This document shows positions 34,975 through 43,514 of a stretch of 64,000 bases of DNA, piece by piece. The stretch comes from an uncultured Alistipes sp. (GTDB taxonomy: Bacteria; Bacteroidota; Bacteroidia; Bacteroidales; Rikenellaceae), in the NCBI GenBank assembly GCA_900541585.1, contig UQKD01000015.1, positions 23,114 through 87,113 on the forward strand, read 5' to 3'. Position 1 is the first letter of the stretch. Each line of letters begins with the position of its first letter. A model generated the notes under the pieces. The model worked only from the letters and a program-made list of their open reading frames with translations. It searched no databases and was not told where the DNA came from. The position numbers were made by a program, and so were the translations under genes.

Positions 34975-34979
34975 CATTG

Positions 34980-35003
34980 AAGTCTCCGAAAGGAGACTTT
35001 TTT
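34980..35003 (+). terminator. Terminator after tRNA-Leu
   Basis: AAGTCTCC / GGAGACTT with GAAA loop and a T run. Confidence 0.88.
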
Positions 35004-35112
35004 GTGAGCAAGCCCTGGCAATGGGATTCCGCACATCCGCAACCGAAACGCGGCATGTTCCCGCACGGGCCACCGGAAATCAATGGATTGAAGGCTTCCC
35101 GGCGCCGATTTA

Positions 35113-35144
35113 TTTGCTTATCGGATTATATTTTCATACCTTGC
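35113..35144 (+). promoter_or_regulatory. Promoter of the cytolysin-like lipoprotein gene
   Basis: TTTG (35113-35116), 20 nt, TACCTTGC (35137-35144). The predicted transcript start is near 35150, only a few bases before the G9 run, leaving a leader of about 120 nt. Confidence 0.7.
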
Positions 35145-35156
35145 GGAAAGATACAA

Positions 35157-35165
35157 GGGGGGGGG
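35157..35165 (+). repeat. G9 homopolymer in the leader of the cytolysin-like gene
   Basis: Nine G just downstream of the predicted transcript start and 106 nt before the ATG. Length changes would alter the start of the mRNA, not the protein. Confidence 0.9.
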
Positions 35166-35271
35166 TCGCAAAGTAGGTATAAAACCCTCATTTACAATAC
35201 ACAGGCACTACCAAGGGCTGAATTCTCCGACAAACCTCCGCTCCCGGTCGTTTAACTAAACCTCGTTTAGC

Positions 35272-36510
35272 ATGAAACATTGGGGACTTTTTCTTGTCGT
35301 GCTCGCTTTTACGGCCTGTCACGACGATCAACCGGAACAAACGTATTACATTACGCCCGAAATGAGCGGAATTGCGGCCGGCTGCCCGGGAATCCAGGAA
35401 CGCATCGCCATTTCATCGAACTGCGACTGGGGCATCGAAAGCACGCCGGAGTGGTGCTCCGCACAGAAAGTCACTGCCGGCGGCAGGGAATACCTCGCCG
35501 TGGAAGTTATGCCCAACTACGACGAGAATCCGCGCCAAACATTCGTAACGCTGTCGTACGACCGGACATCCATTCCCGTTTACGTCACCCAAGCGGGAGA
35601 GCGCGCCCCTGCGCCGATGCAATGGTACACCTTCCCGACGAACTGGTTTTCCGACATCACCTACGAACCGTCGGACGGCAGCGGCCCGCGGAAGTATCGG
35701 ATCACGGCATTCGAACTGGCCGTTTCCCCGTCGTGGAGGAAGCAGATTTTCCCCGGCAACCTGATCGACCGCCATGCACCCGGCCGGAAACTGACGGATT
35801 ACGCCGACAAATACACGTTCAACCCGATTATCCTCGCCGCAAGCACCTACGACATCAAAGAATTGGCGAAGCCCTCGCTGGAAGCGACAAACGCATGGGT
35901 GAAGGAACTCGTCGCCAAATCGCCGCACCAAAGCAGCGGGTTCTTCTGCCAGTCCCCGATCCGGTACACCTCTTACCGACAGCTTCACCTGCTGGGCCTG
36001 GGCAATGCAGGGCTTAATCTCGACGAACTCGTGTCGGGCGAATCGTATTCCGGCAAAGAGATGGAGAAACGGACGGGAATGATTTACACCTACAACCACG
36101 AACTGATCCGAATTTTCGTGGGCGAATTCCCGCAGAACCTGATTACGGAGACGGTCAGCGATGAAGAACGCCGCGAAATGTCCTACATAAACGGCGTGGC
36201 ATACGGAAGGACGGCCTGGCTGCTGGTCGAATCCGACGACAATTTTCAGGAGACCCGGAATGTCGTCTCCAAAATCATGCGGGAGGAGAGCCTGAATACG
36301 AAAGAACAGCGAATTCGGGAGAACCTCGCCGCGTATTACATCCGGTTCGACGACAAAGGCGACGTGCAGACGGAAAAGGGCGGCGACGAACTGATCGGAG
36401 CATTCAGTCGCGGAATCGGCACGCTGAGCATCCTCCCGGTGAATTTCACAACGAACCGGTTTGAAAACCACGCCGTCGGTCAAATGGAAGTTACATTCGA
36501 CCTGCCGTAA
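35272..36510 (+). CDS. BACON-domain lipoprotein resembling cholesterol-dependent cytolysins (CDC-like, no domain 4)
   Basis: 412 residues. Lipobox LAFTAC (Cys16), a BACON domain (about 40-106: ISSNCDWGIESTPEW, FVTLSYDRTSIPVYVTQAG), then about 300 residues whose landmarks follow the thiol-activated cytolysins: YRQLHLLGLGNAGLNLDEL (about 240), TGMIYTYNHELIRIFVGEFP (compare QIFYTV), NGVAYGR at 308-313 (compare VAYGR) and the end NHAVGQMEVTFDL (compare AYVAQFEV). This spans the pore-forming domains. The receptor-binding domain 4 with its Trp-rich undecapeptide is absent. From memory, CDC-like proteins of Bacteroidota include such short forms, reported to act against other bacteria together with a long partner. 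No partner is seen here. Base composition is a little AT-richer than the neighbours, which hints at transfer. The family call rests on motif reading only. Confidence 0.75.
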   Translation: MKHWGLFLVVLAFTACHDDQPEQTYYITPEMSGIAAGCPGIQERIAISSNCDWGIESTPEWCSAQKVTAGGREYLAVEVMPNYDENPRQTFVTLSYDRTSIPVYVTQAGERAPAPMQWYTFPTNWFSDITYEPSDGSGPRKYRITAFELAVSPSWRKQIFPGNLIDRHAPGRKLTDYADKYTFNPIILAASTYDIKELAKPSLEATNAWVKELVAKSPHQSSGFFCQSPIRYTSYRQLHLLGLGNAGLNLDELVSGESYSGKEMEKRTGMIYTYNHELIRIFVGEFPQNLITETVSDEERREMSYINGVAYGRTAWLLVESDDNFQETRNVVSKIMREESLNTKEQRIRENLAAYYIRFDDKGDVQTEKGGDELIGAFSRGIGTLSILPVNFTTNRFENHAVGQMEVTFDLP

Positions 36511-36536
36511 TCCGGCGTCCGGAAAGCACAGACGCG

Positions 36537-36563
36537 AAGGCAGGGACTTGGCCCCTGCCTTTA
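36537..36563. terminator. Bidirectional terminator, cytolysin-like gene and susD
   Basis: AAGGCAGGG / CCCTGCCTT with a short loop, then TTT on the plus strand. It lies between convergent genes. Confidence 0.7.
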
Positions 36564-36590
36564 CCGTTCCCGCACACAAGTGCCGCCGGA

Positions 36591-38219
36591 TCAGAAATTG
36601 CGTCCCGTGTCCCACCACAGGCGGGTTCCGCCGTCGTCCGGCCCTCCGAGCGCCTTCACCAGCGCCGCGTACTGCTCGGGATCGGAGGTCTCCAGCGTCG
36701 CGGGGTACGGCAGCCGGCGGATCATCGTCTCGGTGTCGATACTCTGCCCCTTGCTGTGGTTGTAACGCACCGGAAACAGCCGCGGATAGCCCGTGCGGCG
36801 CTGTTCGGCCCACGCCTCGCAGCCTTCGGGATACATGGCGATCCATTTCTGGGTGATGATCCGTTCGAGTTTCAGCCCAGGACTCGCCGACTCGTCCCAG
36901 CGGGGCGACACCCGGCAGCGGGCGGCGATGTCGTTCCCCGGATCGACGGGATCGCTGTAACCAATGGCCGCCGCGTCGCTGGCGAGGTACTGCTCGCAGC
37001 CGGACGCCTGCCACTGGGCGAACGACATGGTGACGCCGTTGCGGTAGCAGGTCTCCGTATCCTCCCCGGTCCATCCCCGCAGGGCCGCTTCGGCACGCAG
37101 GAACCACACCTCGGCCGCCGTCATCAGCACGGCGTCGGTCGTCGTCTCGACCGTAAGGCGTGAAAAGGCGGCATAGTAGTTATGCGAGAAGGCCGTTCCC
37201 TGGCGGATCCCGTGGAAACCGCCCTTGAGCGGCACGGTCACCGAATTTCCGTTTCCGTCCAGAATGACCAGGTCGCTTTTGCAGGGTTCGAAATATTTTT
37301 CGAGCCGCGGATCGCCATACCCGACCATGATCGACTCCATCGAGGCGTTCATCACCGCCTCGTTCCAGTTGCGGTTGATCTCGCCCAGCGGGTTGGTATA
37401 GGTTCCCGACGTTGAAACCGCGGCGTTCGCGGGATTCGTTTCGATCACACCGTAAGACCCTTCGAGCGACTTGCGGAACTCCGCGGCCGCCCGCTCCGGA
37501 AGGACACACGCCACGCGCACCGCCAGACGCATGCGCAGCGAGGCGGCCAGCCGGATCCACGACACGTAGCTGCCGTCGAGCAGCAGGTCGAATTTCCCGA
37601 ACTCTTCGGACACGCCCCGTTCGCGCACCGCGCCGGTGAGGATCGTCTCCGCCTCGTCCAGATCGTCGAAGAAACGGCCGTAAACCTCCTCCTGGCTGTC
37701 GGGCACGTATTCGTTGCCGCGGTCGCCGAAATGGGAGTAGATCACCGGGCCGTAGTAATCCGTCACACGGTGCATGACGAGCACCTTGAGAATCTTCGCA
37801 ATGGCGTAGAACGCGGGCTTCTGCTCCGGCGCGGTCTGCTCCAGCCGGTAGATTTCCGGCATGATGTAGGAGTAGGTGAACTGCCACATGGAGCCGTTCC
37901 AGCCATCCTGCAGGTTGTAGTCCGAATTGTGGCTCCCGCCCTGCAACGGCTTGGGGTCGTGCATGTAGCCCGAGAACATGTCCGCATTGAGGTTCTGAAT
38001 CATCTGGAAAGGCCAGTTCTTGCCCTTGCCGTAGTCGTAGTTGAAATAGACGCCCTGCTGAACGATGCCCAGGCGGTAGCCCAGTCCGTTGTCGTCGGCC
38101 TCCAGTTCCTTGTCCGTGATGCCGGACTTGTCGTCGTTCAGGTCGCGGAAATTACCCGTGCAGGCCCCGAGAACGACCGCACAGCATCCGGCGAAGAGGT
38201 ATGTACGCCAACGTTTCAT
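36591..38219 (-). CDS. SusD/RagB-family glycan- or peptide-binding lipoprotein (SusD-like 2)
   Basis: Outer-membrane lipoprotein lid of a SusCD transporter, 542 residues. Lipobox VLGAC (Cys at about 20), then NFRDLNDDKSG. The helical TPR-like core has QMIQNLNADMFSGYM (about 71), WNGSMWQFTYSYIMPEI, AKILKVLVMHRVTDYYGPVIYS (about 142), and EVWFLRAEAALRGW (about 375), all of which fit the SusD-like_2 branch (SusD and RagB). Two bases separate it from the susC-like gene upstream, so the pair is one operon. The substrate cannot be read from the sequence. No hydrolase is linked to it here. Confidence 0.94.
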   Translation of the reverse strand: MKRWRTYLFAGCCAVVLGACTGNFRDLNDDKSGITDKELEADDNGLGYRLGIVQQGVYFNYDYGKGKNWPFQMIQNLNADMFSGYMHDPKPLQGGSHNSDYNLQDGWNGSMWQFTYSYIMPEIYRLEQTAPEQKPAFYAIAKILKVLVMHRVTDYYGPVIYSHFGDRGNEYVPDSQEEVYGRFFDDLDEAETILTGAVRERGVSEEFGKFDLLLDGSYVSWIRLAASLRMRLAVRVACVLPERAAAEFRKSLEGSYGVIETNPANAAVSTSGTYTNPLGEINRNWNEAVMNASMESIMVGYGDPRLEKYFEPCKSDLVILDGNGNSVTVPLKGGFHGIRQGTAFSHNYYAAFSRLTVETTTDAVLMTAAEVWFLRAEAALRGWTGEDTETCYRNGVTMSFAQWQASGCEQYLASDAAAIGYSDPVDPGNDIAARCRVSPRWDESASPGLKLERIITQKWIAMYPEGCEAWAEQRRTGYPRLFPVRYNHSKGQSIDTETMIRRLPYPATLETSDPEQYAALVKALGGPDDGGTRLWWDTGRNF

Positions 38220-38221
38220 CC

Positions 38222-41200
38222 TTAAAACTCCAGTTTGATATTGAACCCGAAACTCCGCACCGTCGGCATGCCGTAGACGTCGATTCCCTGATTATCGTTG
38301 CCCGTCGAGAGGATGAGGTCGGGATCGAACGGCGCGGCGTTGTAGATGAAAAAGAGGTTGCGGGCCACCAGCGACACCGTCGCGCCGCTGAACACGCCCG
38401 TCCGCCGCATCAGTTTGCGCGGCAGCGCATAGGAGAGCGACAGTTCGCGCAGGCGGATGTTCGTCGCGTCGTACATGTAATACTCCGTCACCCCGGCGCG
38501 TCCGCCGACCAGTTTGTAGAAACTCCTCACGTCTTCGATCCTCCGCCCTTCCAATGTCACATATCCCCGGTCGCGGGCGTCGGCCGTGACCTCCGTGACG
38601 CCGTAGGAGTCGAGGTCAGCCATCGTCTGCGACAGCACATGGCCGCCGTAACGGCAGTCGACGAGCATCGACAGCGACACGCCGCGGTAGGAGAAGGTGT
38701 TGCTCCACGACAGCGAGAAAACGGGATTGGCGTTACCCACCCGGACGGTATTGCCCTCGCCCACCGTCCGCGGCAGCCCGGCGTAATCCCCTTCGGTCTC
38801 GTAGACGATCCGGCCGTTTCCGTCGCGCTCGAACGCCCGGCCGTAAATATCGCCGATCGAACCGCCCTCGACCAGCTTCATGGCGTAGGACGACGAAAAA
38901 CTCGACGGGCCGTAGACGTATTCGCGCAGTTCGTCGTGGAGCCGGATCACGCGGTTCCTGTTGCGGGCGAAATTGACGGCAGACTGCCACGTGAGGGCCT
39001 TTCCGTAGAGCGGATAGGCGCTGAGCGCAATCTCCACACCTTCGTTCTCGATGTTTCCGGCATTCTCGTAGCGGAAGGCGTAGACTTCGCCCGAGAGGGC
39101 CGGCAGCTTGAAGAACTGGTTGCGGGTGTTGGTCTTATAATAGGTCGCGTTGACGCCCAGCCGGTCGCCGAAGAAACGCCACTCGACACCCGCTTCGACG
39201 GCGTGGGTCATCTCGGGCCGGAGATCGGTCCCGGGGGCCGCATCGGCGGCGTTGATGCCGCCGCCGGCCGTCACGTGGGCTTTGGGATTGGTAATGAACA
39301 TCGGAATGTCGTTGCCCACGCGGCTCCACGTCAGGCGGACCTTGCCCAACGAAATCCACTCCGGCAGTTTGAACATCTTGCTGACCACCCACGACGCGCC
39401 CAGCGAGCAGTAGAAGAAGCCGCTGCCTTCGGCCGAAGTGTAGGCCAGCGTCGAGGCCCAGTCGTTGCGCCCCGTGACCTCGAAGGTGAGGCTCTCGGCG
39501 TATTTGACCGACGCCGTGGCGAACAGCGACTGAATCTGCCGGCGGGCGTCGATCTGCTCGTCGACGTAGGCCGAACTGTCCATGACGATATTGGCGACGT
39601 TGAAGATATTGGGATAGTAGAGCGACGCGGTCTTGGAGTCCATGCGCAGCGAGTTGACCGTGCGGTCGTTGAGCGACGCCCCGGCGGTCGCGCTGAAGGT
39701 CCAGTCGGAAGAAAAACGCCGGTCGAACAGCGCCAGCACCTCGCCGTTGAAAAGCGTCTCCGAGAAGGCGCTCTCGACATACCGCCCGTTCGCCCCGGCC
39801 AGCGCCGGAGCCGTCGAGGCGTAGAACCGCTGACGGACCTTGTCCCCGAGGTAATCCACATTGCCGCGCGCCCGGAGCCGGAGCCAGTCGTTCACCTTCC
39901 AGTCGGCGGAAAGCGAGGCCATCACCCGGTTGCGCACGCTCCGGCTGCGGATGCGGTTGACAACCCAGTAGGGATTCTGCTCGAAATCGTCGCTCGGGGC
40001 GATCCACTGCTGCACGTCCAGCTTGCGGTCTTCGTCGTAGACCGCGTAATGCTCCCGGTAAGGGGTCATGTCCACGCCGCGCGGAAAGCGGTACAGACCG
40101 ACCAGCGGGTTCATGTAGAAACCGCCCGGCACGGGTTTGTCCTCAACCGCCTGGCGCATGAAGCTGATGTTGCCGTCGAGACGCAGCCGCTCGCGGAACA
40201 GTTCGGAGACAGTGCGCAGGTTGAAATTGTGGCGCATCAGGCGGTTTTTCCCGGTGATGCCCCGCTCGGCGGTGTTGGCGTAGGAGAAGTAGTTCTGAAC
40301 CTGCTTCGAACCGGTCGAGACGGAAACGGAGTTGATCGCCGTCACGCCCGTCCGGAAAAACTCCCCGGCATTGTCGTAAGGCTTCACGCCGCCGCGCGCG
40401 CCCCAGCTCTCCACGCCGCCGCTCACCCCGTAACGGTCTTGGAACTTCGGCAGGCTGAAAGGCGTCTGGAAAGTCAGGTTCGAGGAGAAGGTCACGGGCT
40501 GCTGCCCGACGCTGCCCTTCTTGGTCGTGATCAGGATGACGCCGTTGGCGGCCTGGCTGCCGTACAGCGCCGCGGCCGGAGCGCCCTTGAGGACCGAAAC
40601 GCTCTCGATGTCCTCGGCATTGAGATTCGAGATGCCGTCGCCGCCGTCGCGGTTCCCGGCGTCGGCGACTCCGCCGATGGCCGAATAGGCCTGCTCGGGC
40701 GAGGAGTTGAGCATCGGCATTCCGTCGACCACATACAACGGCTGGTTGTCGCTGGCCACCGAACGCACGCCGCGGATACTCACCTTGGCGGACGCTCCCG
40801 CCCCCGAAGAGGTTTCACCGACCTGCATGCCGGCCGATTTGCCGGCAAGCGACAGAATCAGGTTGGGCGATTTGACGGCCGTGAGCTGCGAACCTTTGAT
40901 CTTGTCGGCGGCATAGGTCAGGTCGACGTAGTTGCGTTCGAGTCCCAGCGCCGTCACGATCACGTCTTCGATGGACTTCACATCCTCCTGCAAGACGATC
41001 TCCAGCTCGGTGCGGCTCCCCGGCTCGACACTGCGCGGGAGGTAACCCAGACACGAAACGTCGAGAACGGCGCCCGGACGGACGCTGATCGAGAACAGGC
41101 CGTCCGAATGCGTGGCCACGCCGTTCGGGGCTCCCCGTTCCACGACGGTAACCCCGGCCAGCGAGTTTCCCGCTTCGTCGGCGATGCGGCCTCTGACCGC

Positions 41201-41305
41201 TGTCTTCTGCGGCACGGTCTGCGCGCGGACCACGGGACCGGGGGCAAAACACGACCAGGCGACCAGGAGCAAGACCGCTAAAAACCTCACGAATCCCGGA
41301 CGCAT
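38222..41305 (-). CDS. SusC/RagA-family TonB-dependent transporter
   Basis: Outer-membrane transporter of about 1027 residues. The start at 41305 gives a signal peptide (MRPGFVRFLAVLLLVAWSC). An ATG at 41323 adds six residues. A carboxypeptidase-like domain (VRGRIADEAGNSLAGVTVVE, about 37-110) precedes the plug (about 125-250, with LILSLAGKSAGMQV, VVDGMPML and QAANGVILITTKKGS) and a 22-strand barrel that ends in SFGFNIKLEF with the terminal Phe. There is no N-terminal signalling domain, so no anti-sigma pathway. It works with the SusD-like lid just downstream. Confidence 0.95.
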   Translation of the reverse strand: MRPGFVRFLAVLLLVAWSCFAPGPVVRAQTVPQKTAVRGRIADEAGNSLAGVTVVERGAPNGVATHSDGLFSISVRPGAVLDVSCLGYLPRSVEPGSRTELEIVLQEDVKSIEDVIVTALGLERNYVDLTYAADKIKGSQLTAVKSPNLILSLAGKSAGMQVGETSSGAGASAKVSIRGVRSVASDNQPLYVVDGMPMLNSSPEQAYSAIGGVADAGNRDGGDGISNLNAEDIESVSVLKGAPAAALYGSQAANGVILITTKKGSVGQQPVTFSSNLTFQTPFSLPKFQDRYGVSGGVESWGARGGVKPYDNAGEFFRTGVTAINSVSVSTGSKQVQNYFSYANTAERGITGKNRLMRHNFNLRTVSELFRERLRLDGNISFMRQAVEDKPVPGGFYMNPLVGLYRFPRGVDMTPYREHYAVYDEDRKLDVQQWIAPSDDFEQNPYWVVNRIRSRSVRNRVMASLSADWKVNDWLRLRARGNVDYLGDKVRQRFYASTAPALAGANGRYVESAFSETLFNGEVLALFDRRFSSDWTFSATAGASLNDRTVNSLRMDSKTASLYYPNIFNVANIVMDSSAYVDEQIDARRQIQSLFATASVKYAESLTFEVTGRNDWASTLAYTSAEGSGFFYCSLGASWVVSKMFKLPEWISLGKVRLTWSRVGNDIPMFITNPKAHVTAGGGINAADAAPGTDLRPEMTHAVEAGVEWRFFGDRLGVNATYYKTNTRNQFFKLPALSGEVYAFRYENAGNIENEGVEIALSAYPLYGKALTWQSAVNFARNRNRVIRLHDELREYVYGPSSFSSSYAMKLVEGGSIGDIYGRAFERDGNGRIVYETEGDYAGLPRTVGEGNTVRVGNANPVFSLSWSNTFSYRGVSLSMLVDCRYGGHVLSQTMADLDSYGVTEVTADARDRGYVTLEGRRIEDVRSFYKLVGGRAGVTEYYMYDATNIRLRELSLSYALPRKLMRRTGVFSGATVSLVARNLFFIYNAAPFDPDLILSTGNDNQGIDVYGMPTVRSFGFNIKLEF

Positions 41306-41355
41306 TTTTTCAATACCATGCATAAGGGCGTCACTTATCACAGAATAATCCGTCA

Positions 41356-41363
41356 CAAAAATA
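41356..41363 (-). promoter_or_regulatory. -7 box for the susC-susD operon
   Basis: TATTTTTG on the minus strand, 33-51 nt before the start. No TTTG at the -33 position. Confidence 0.55.
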
Positions 41364-41563
41364 GCAAACTTTAACATATCGGGTATATAAAAGTACAAAA
41401 AAGACCGATTTATTCGGAATATTCGTGTTTCTTCCGGTTTTCAGCCCTCTTCCGCACACAATAGACCGTCCGCCGGGCCGTTTGACGGACAGCGGCGGAG
41501 GCGATCCGGTAAAAATGGTAGGCAGGCCCGTAATCCGTATAACCGCAATTTCCCGGGAAAAGG

Positions 41564-41571
41564 TATCTTTG
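41564..41571 (+). promoter_or_regulatory. -7 box for the UlaG/NAPE-PLD-like gene
   Basis: TATCTTTG with no clear -33 box. The predicted start near 41578 leaves a leader of about 42 nt to the ATG at 41620. Confidence 0.55.
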
Positions 41572-41619
41572 TACCGTAACCGCAGCATTATGTCAGTTCA
41601 GAGAAAAAGAAGGAAAACG

Positions 41620-42690
41620 ATGATCACAGGTCTCATCCTCGCGGCGGCGCTCGCCGCCGTGGCAATCGCCGTCCGGCCGGGCTTCGGACGCCTGCCCCGG
41701 GGCGAGCGGCTCGAAAGGGTCCGCAACTCGCCGAATTACCGCGACGGCCAGTTCCGCAACCTCGAACCCAGTCCCCTGATGGCCGACGGCAAGGGCCGCG
41801 TGCGCGGCATGCTCGAGTTCCTGTTCGGAAAGAAAGAGGGAGTGCGTCCCGACCATCCCGTGAAGGCCGTCCGCACCGACCTCCGCGCACTCGCTCCGGA
41901 CAGCGCCCTGGCGGTCTGGTTCGGCCACTCCTCCTACCTGATACAAACCGACGGACGGCGGGTGCTGGTCGACCCGGTTTTCTTGAGCGCCGCGCCCCTC
42001 TCCTTCCTCAACCGCCCGTTCCGGGGCGCGGACCTCTACCGTCCGGAGGACATGCCAGACATCGACTGCCTGATCATCACCCACGACCATTGGGACCACC
42101 TCGACCGCCGCACCGTCATGGCGCTCAAACCACGCATCGGGACAGTCGTCTGCCCGCTGGGCGTCGGCGAACATTTCGAGTACTGGGGTTTCCCGAAAGA
42201 GCGGATCGTGGAACTCGACTGGCACGAGCAGGCTCCGCTCGGCGACGGCTTCACCATCCGCTGCCTCCCCGCGCGCCACTTCTCGGGACGCGGGCTGCGA
42301 TCCAACCAGACGCTCTGGGGATCGTTCCTGCTGCAATCGCCCTCGCGGAAAATCTACATGGGCGGCGACGGCGGTTACGGGAAGCATTTCGCCCAAATCG
42401 GCCGCGAATTCCCGGACATCGACCTGGCGGTTCTCGAAAACGGACAGTACAACGAGGCGTGGAGATACATCCACACCCTGCCCGGCCAGCTGGCGCAGGC
42501 GGCCAAAGACCTCGGTGCAAGAGAGATCCTGACCGTCCACCACTCCAAATACGCCCTCGCCCGGCATCGCTGGGACGAACCGCTCAAGACCGAAGCGGCT
42601 CTGGCGGCCGACACCGCGCTGCACATCCTGCGTCCCGAAATCGGCGAAGCGGTTCCCCTCGCAGCCCCCGGCCCCGCCGCGTCCCGCTAA
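41620..42690 (+). CDS. Membrane-anchored metallo-beta-lactamase-fold hydrolase (UlaG/NAPE-PLD-like)
   Basis: 356 residues. Start chosen at 41620, behind an A/G-rich AGGA. An ATG at 41590 would add ten basic residues before the same membrane helix (about 1-19). Metal site in order: WFGHSSYLIQ (His, about 99), VDPVF, ITHDHWDHLD (HxHxDH, about 149-154), ARHFSGRG (about 220), YMGGDGGYG (Asp, about 248), and VHHSKYAL near the end. The layout, with PNYRDGQFRNLEPSP upstream, is the Bacteroidota N-acyl-phosphatidylethanolamine phospholipase D-like group, which may act on membrane lipids. The substrate is unproven. Confidence 0.88.
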   Translation: MITGLILAAALAAVAIAVRPGFGRLPRGERLERVRNSPNYRDGQFRNLEPSPLMADGKGRVRGMLEFLFGKKEGVRPDHPVKAVRTDLRALAPDSALAVWFGHSSYLIQTDGRRVLVDPVFLSAAPLSFLNRPFRGADLYRPEDMPDIDCLIITHDHWDHLDRRTVMALKPRIGTVVCPLGVGEHFEYWGFPKERIVELDWHEQAPLGDGFTIRCLPARHFSGRGLRSNQTLWGSFLLQSPSRKIYMGGDGGYGKHFAQIGREFPDIDLAVLENGQYNEAWRYIHTLPGQLAQAAKDLGAREILTVHHSKYALARHRWDEPLKTEAALAADTALHILRPEIGEAVPLAAPGPAASR

Positions 42691-42860
42691 TCAGGGACCG
42701 GACCCGCCAACCAGGGTCCCGCCCCGTTAACCCGAAATCCCGTCCCGGGACTCCTCGGCTCCCCGGACCGGCATCCGGCTGATTGTCCGGCCTTTTCCGC
42801 GTATGCGGTCCGACGGCTCTGGTACGCAAATTGCTCGGAGAGGAAGAAATTCCTCATACC

Positions 42861-43448
42861 ATGAACAATTTTTCCTCACTGATCGAAAATTCGAAACAGG
42901 CCGTCCGCTACTGGTGGCTGCTGCTGATCATCGGCATCGCACTCTTCGCGGTCGGCGTGCTGATTTTCGTCTACCCGGCCCAGAGTTACCTGGGCATGTC
43001 GCTCGTCTTCGGATGGCTGATGCTGATTTCGGGCATCCTGGAGGTCGTGCTCTCCTCGGCCAACAAACACTTCATCACGGGCCGCGGCTGGATGATGGCC
43101 GGAGGCATCATCGAGATCATTCTCGGCATCATCCTGATCTTCAACGTCGGGCTTTCGGCCGCCACGCTGCCCATCTTCCTCGGGTTCTGGCTGATGATGC
43201 GCGGCTTCAGCGCCATCGGGCTGGGCGGCGACATGAACGCCCTGGAGATCGCCGGCTCGGGCTGGACCATCTTCACGGGCGTGCTGCTGCTGCTCTGCTC
43301 GCTGTGGATTCTGTTCCAGCCGCTGGTCATCGGCACGACGGCCGTCATCGTCTGGGTCGGCATCACGCTGCTCCTGGCCGGCATCACGGCCTTCTCGCTG
43401 GCCCTCCAGCTCCGCAACGCCCACCACTGCCTCCACGGCGACTGCTGA
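42861..43448 (+). CDS. DUF308 (HdeD-like) integral membrane protein
   Basis: 195 residues with six hydrophobic helices: WWLLLIIGIALFAVGVLIFV (about 18-37), SLVFGWLMLISGILEVVL, GWMMAGGIIEIILGIILIF, TLPIFLGFWLMMRGFSAIG, WTIFTGVLLLLCSLWIL and TAVIVWVGITLLLAGITAF. HdeD in enterobacteria helps acid resistance. In Bacteroidota the role is unknown. Start chosen at 42861, since the upstream frame (from 42783) is polar and unlike the family. It stands alone and ends before a strong terminator. Confidence 0.88.
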   Translation: MNNFSSLIENSKQAVRYWWLLLIIGIALFAVGVLIFVYPAQSYLGMSLVFGWLMLISGILEVVLSSANKHFITGRGWMMAGGIIEIILGIILIFNVGLSAATLPIFLGFWLMMRGFSAIGLGGDMNALEIAGSGWTIFTGVLLLLCSLWILFQPLVIGTTAVIVWVGITLLLAGITAFSLALQLRNAHHCLHGDC

Positions 43449-43462
43449 CACGTCCGGCAACG

Positions 43463-43502
43463 AAAAAACCGGGACGCTCCCTCGCGGAACGTCCCGGTTT
43501 TC
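43463..43502. terminator. Bidirectional terminator between convergent genes
   Basis: AAAACCGGGACG / CGTCCCGGTTTT-type stem with a 12-nt loop. T runs on both strands. Confidence 0.85.
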
Positions 43503-43514
43503 CGTCTCCGGCGG

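Noticed and set aside
34893..35272. Integration site at the 3' end of tRNA-Leu
   Set aside because: Looked for a repeat of the tRNA 3' end near the cytolysin-like gene. None was found, so no integration is claimed.
38201..41281. 1026-residue open frame antisense to susC
   Set aside because: Frame shadow of a GC-rich gene. The composition (His/Arg/Val/Gly-rich) and lack of any domain show it is not coding, while the susC protein on the other strand is unmistakable.
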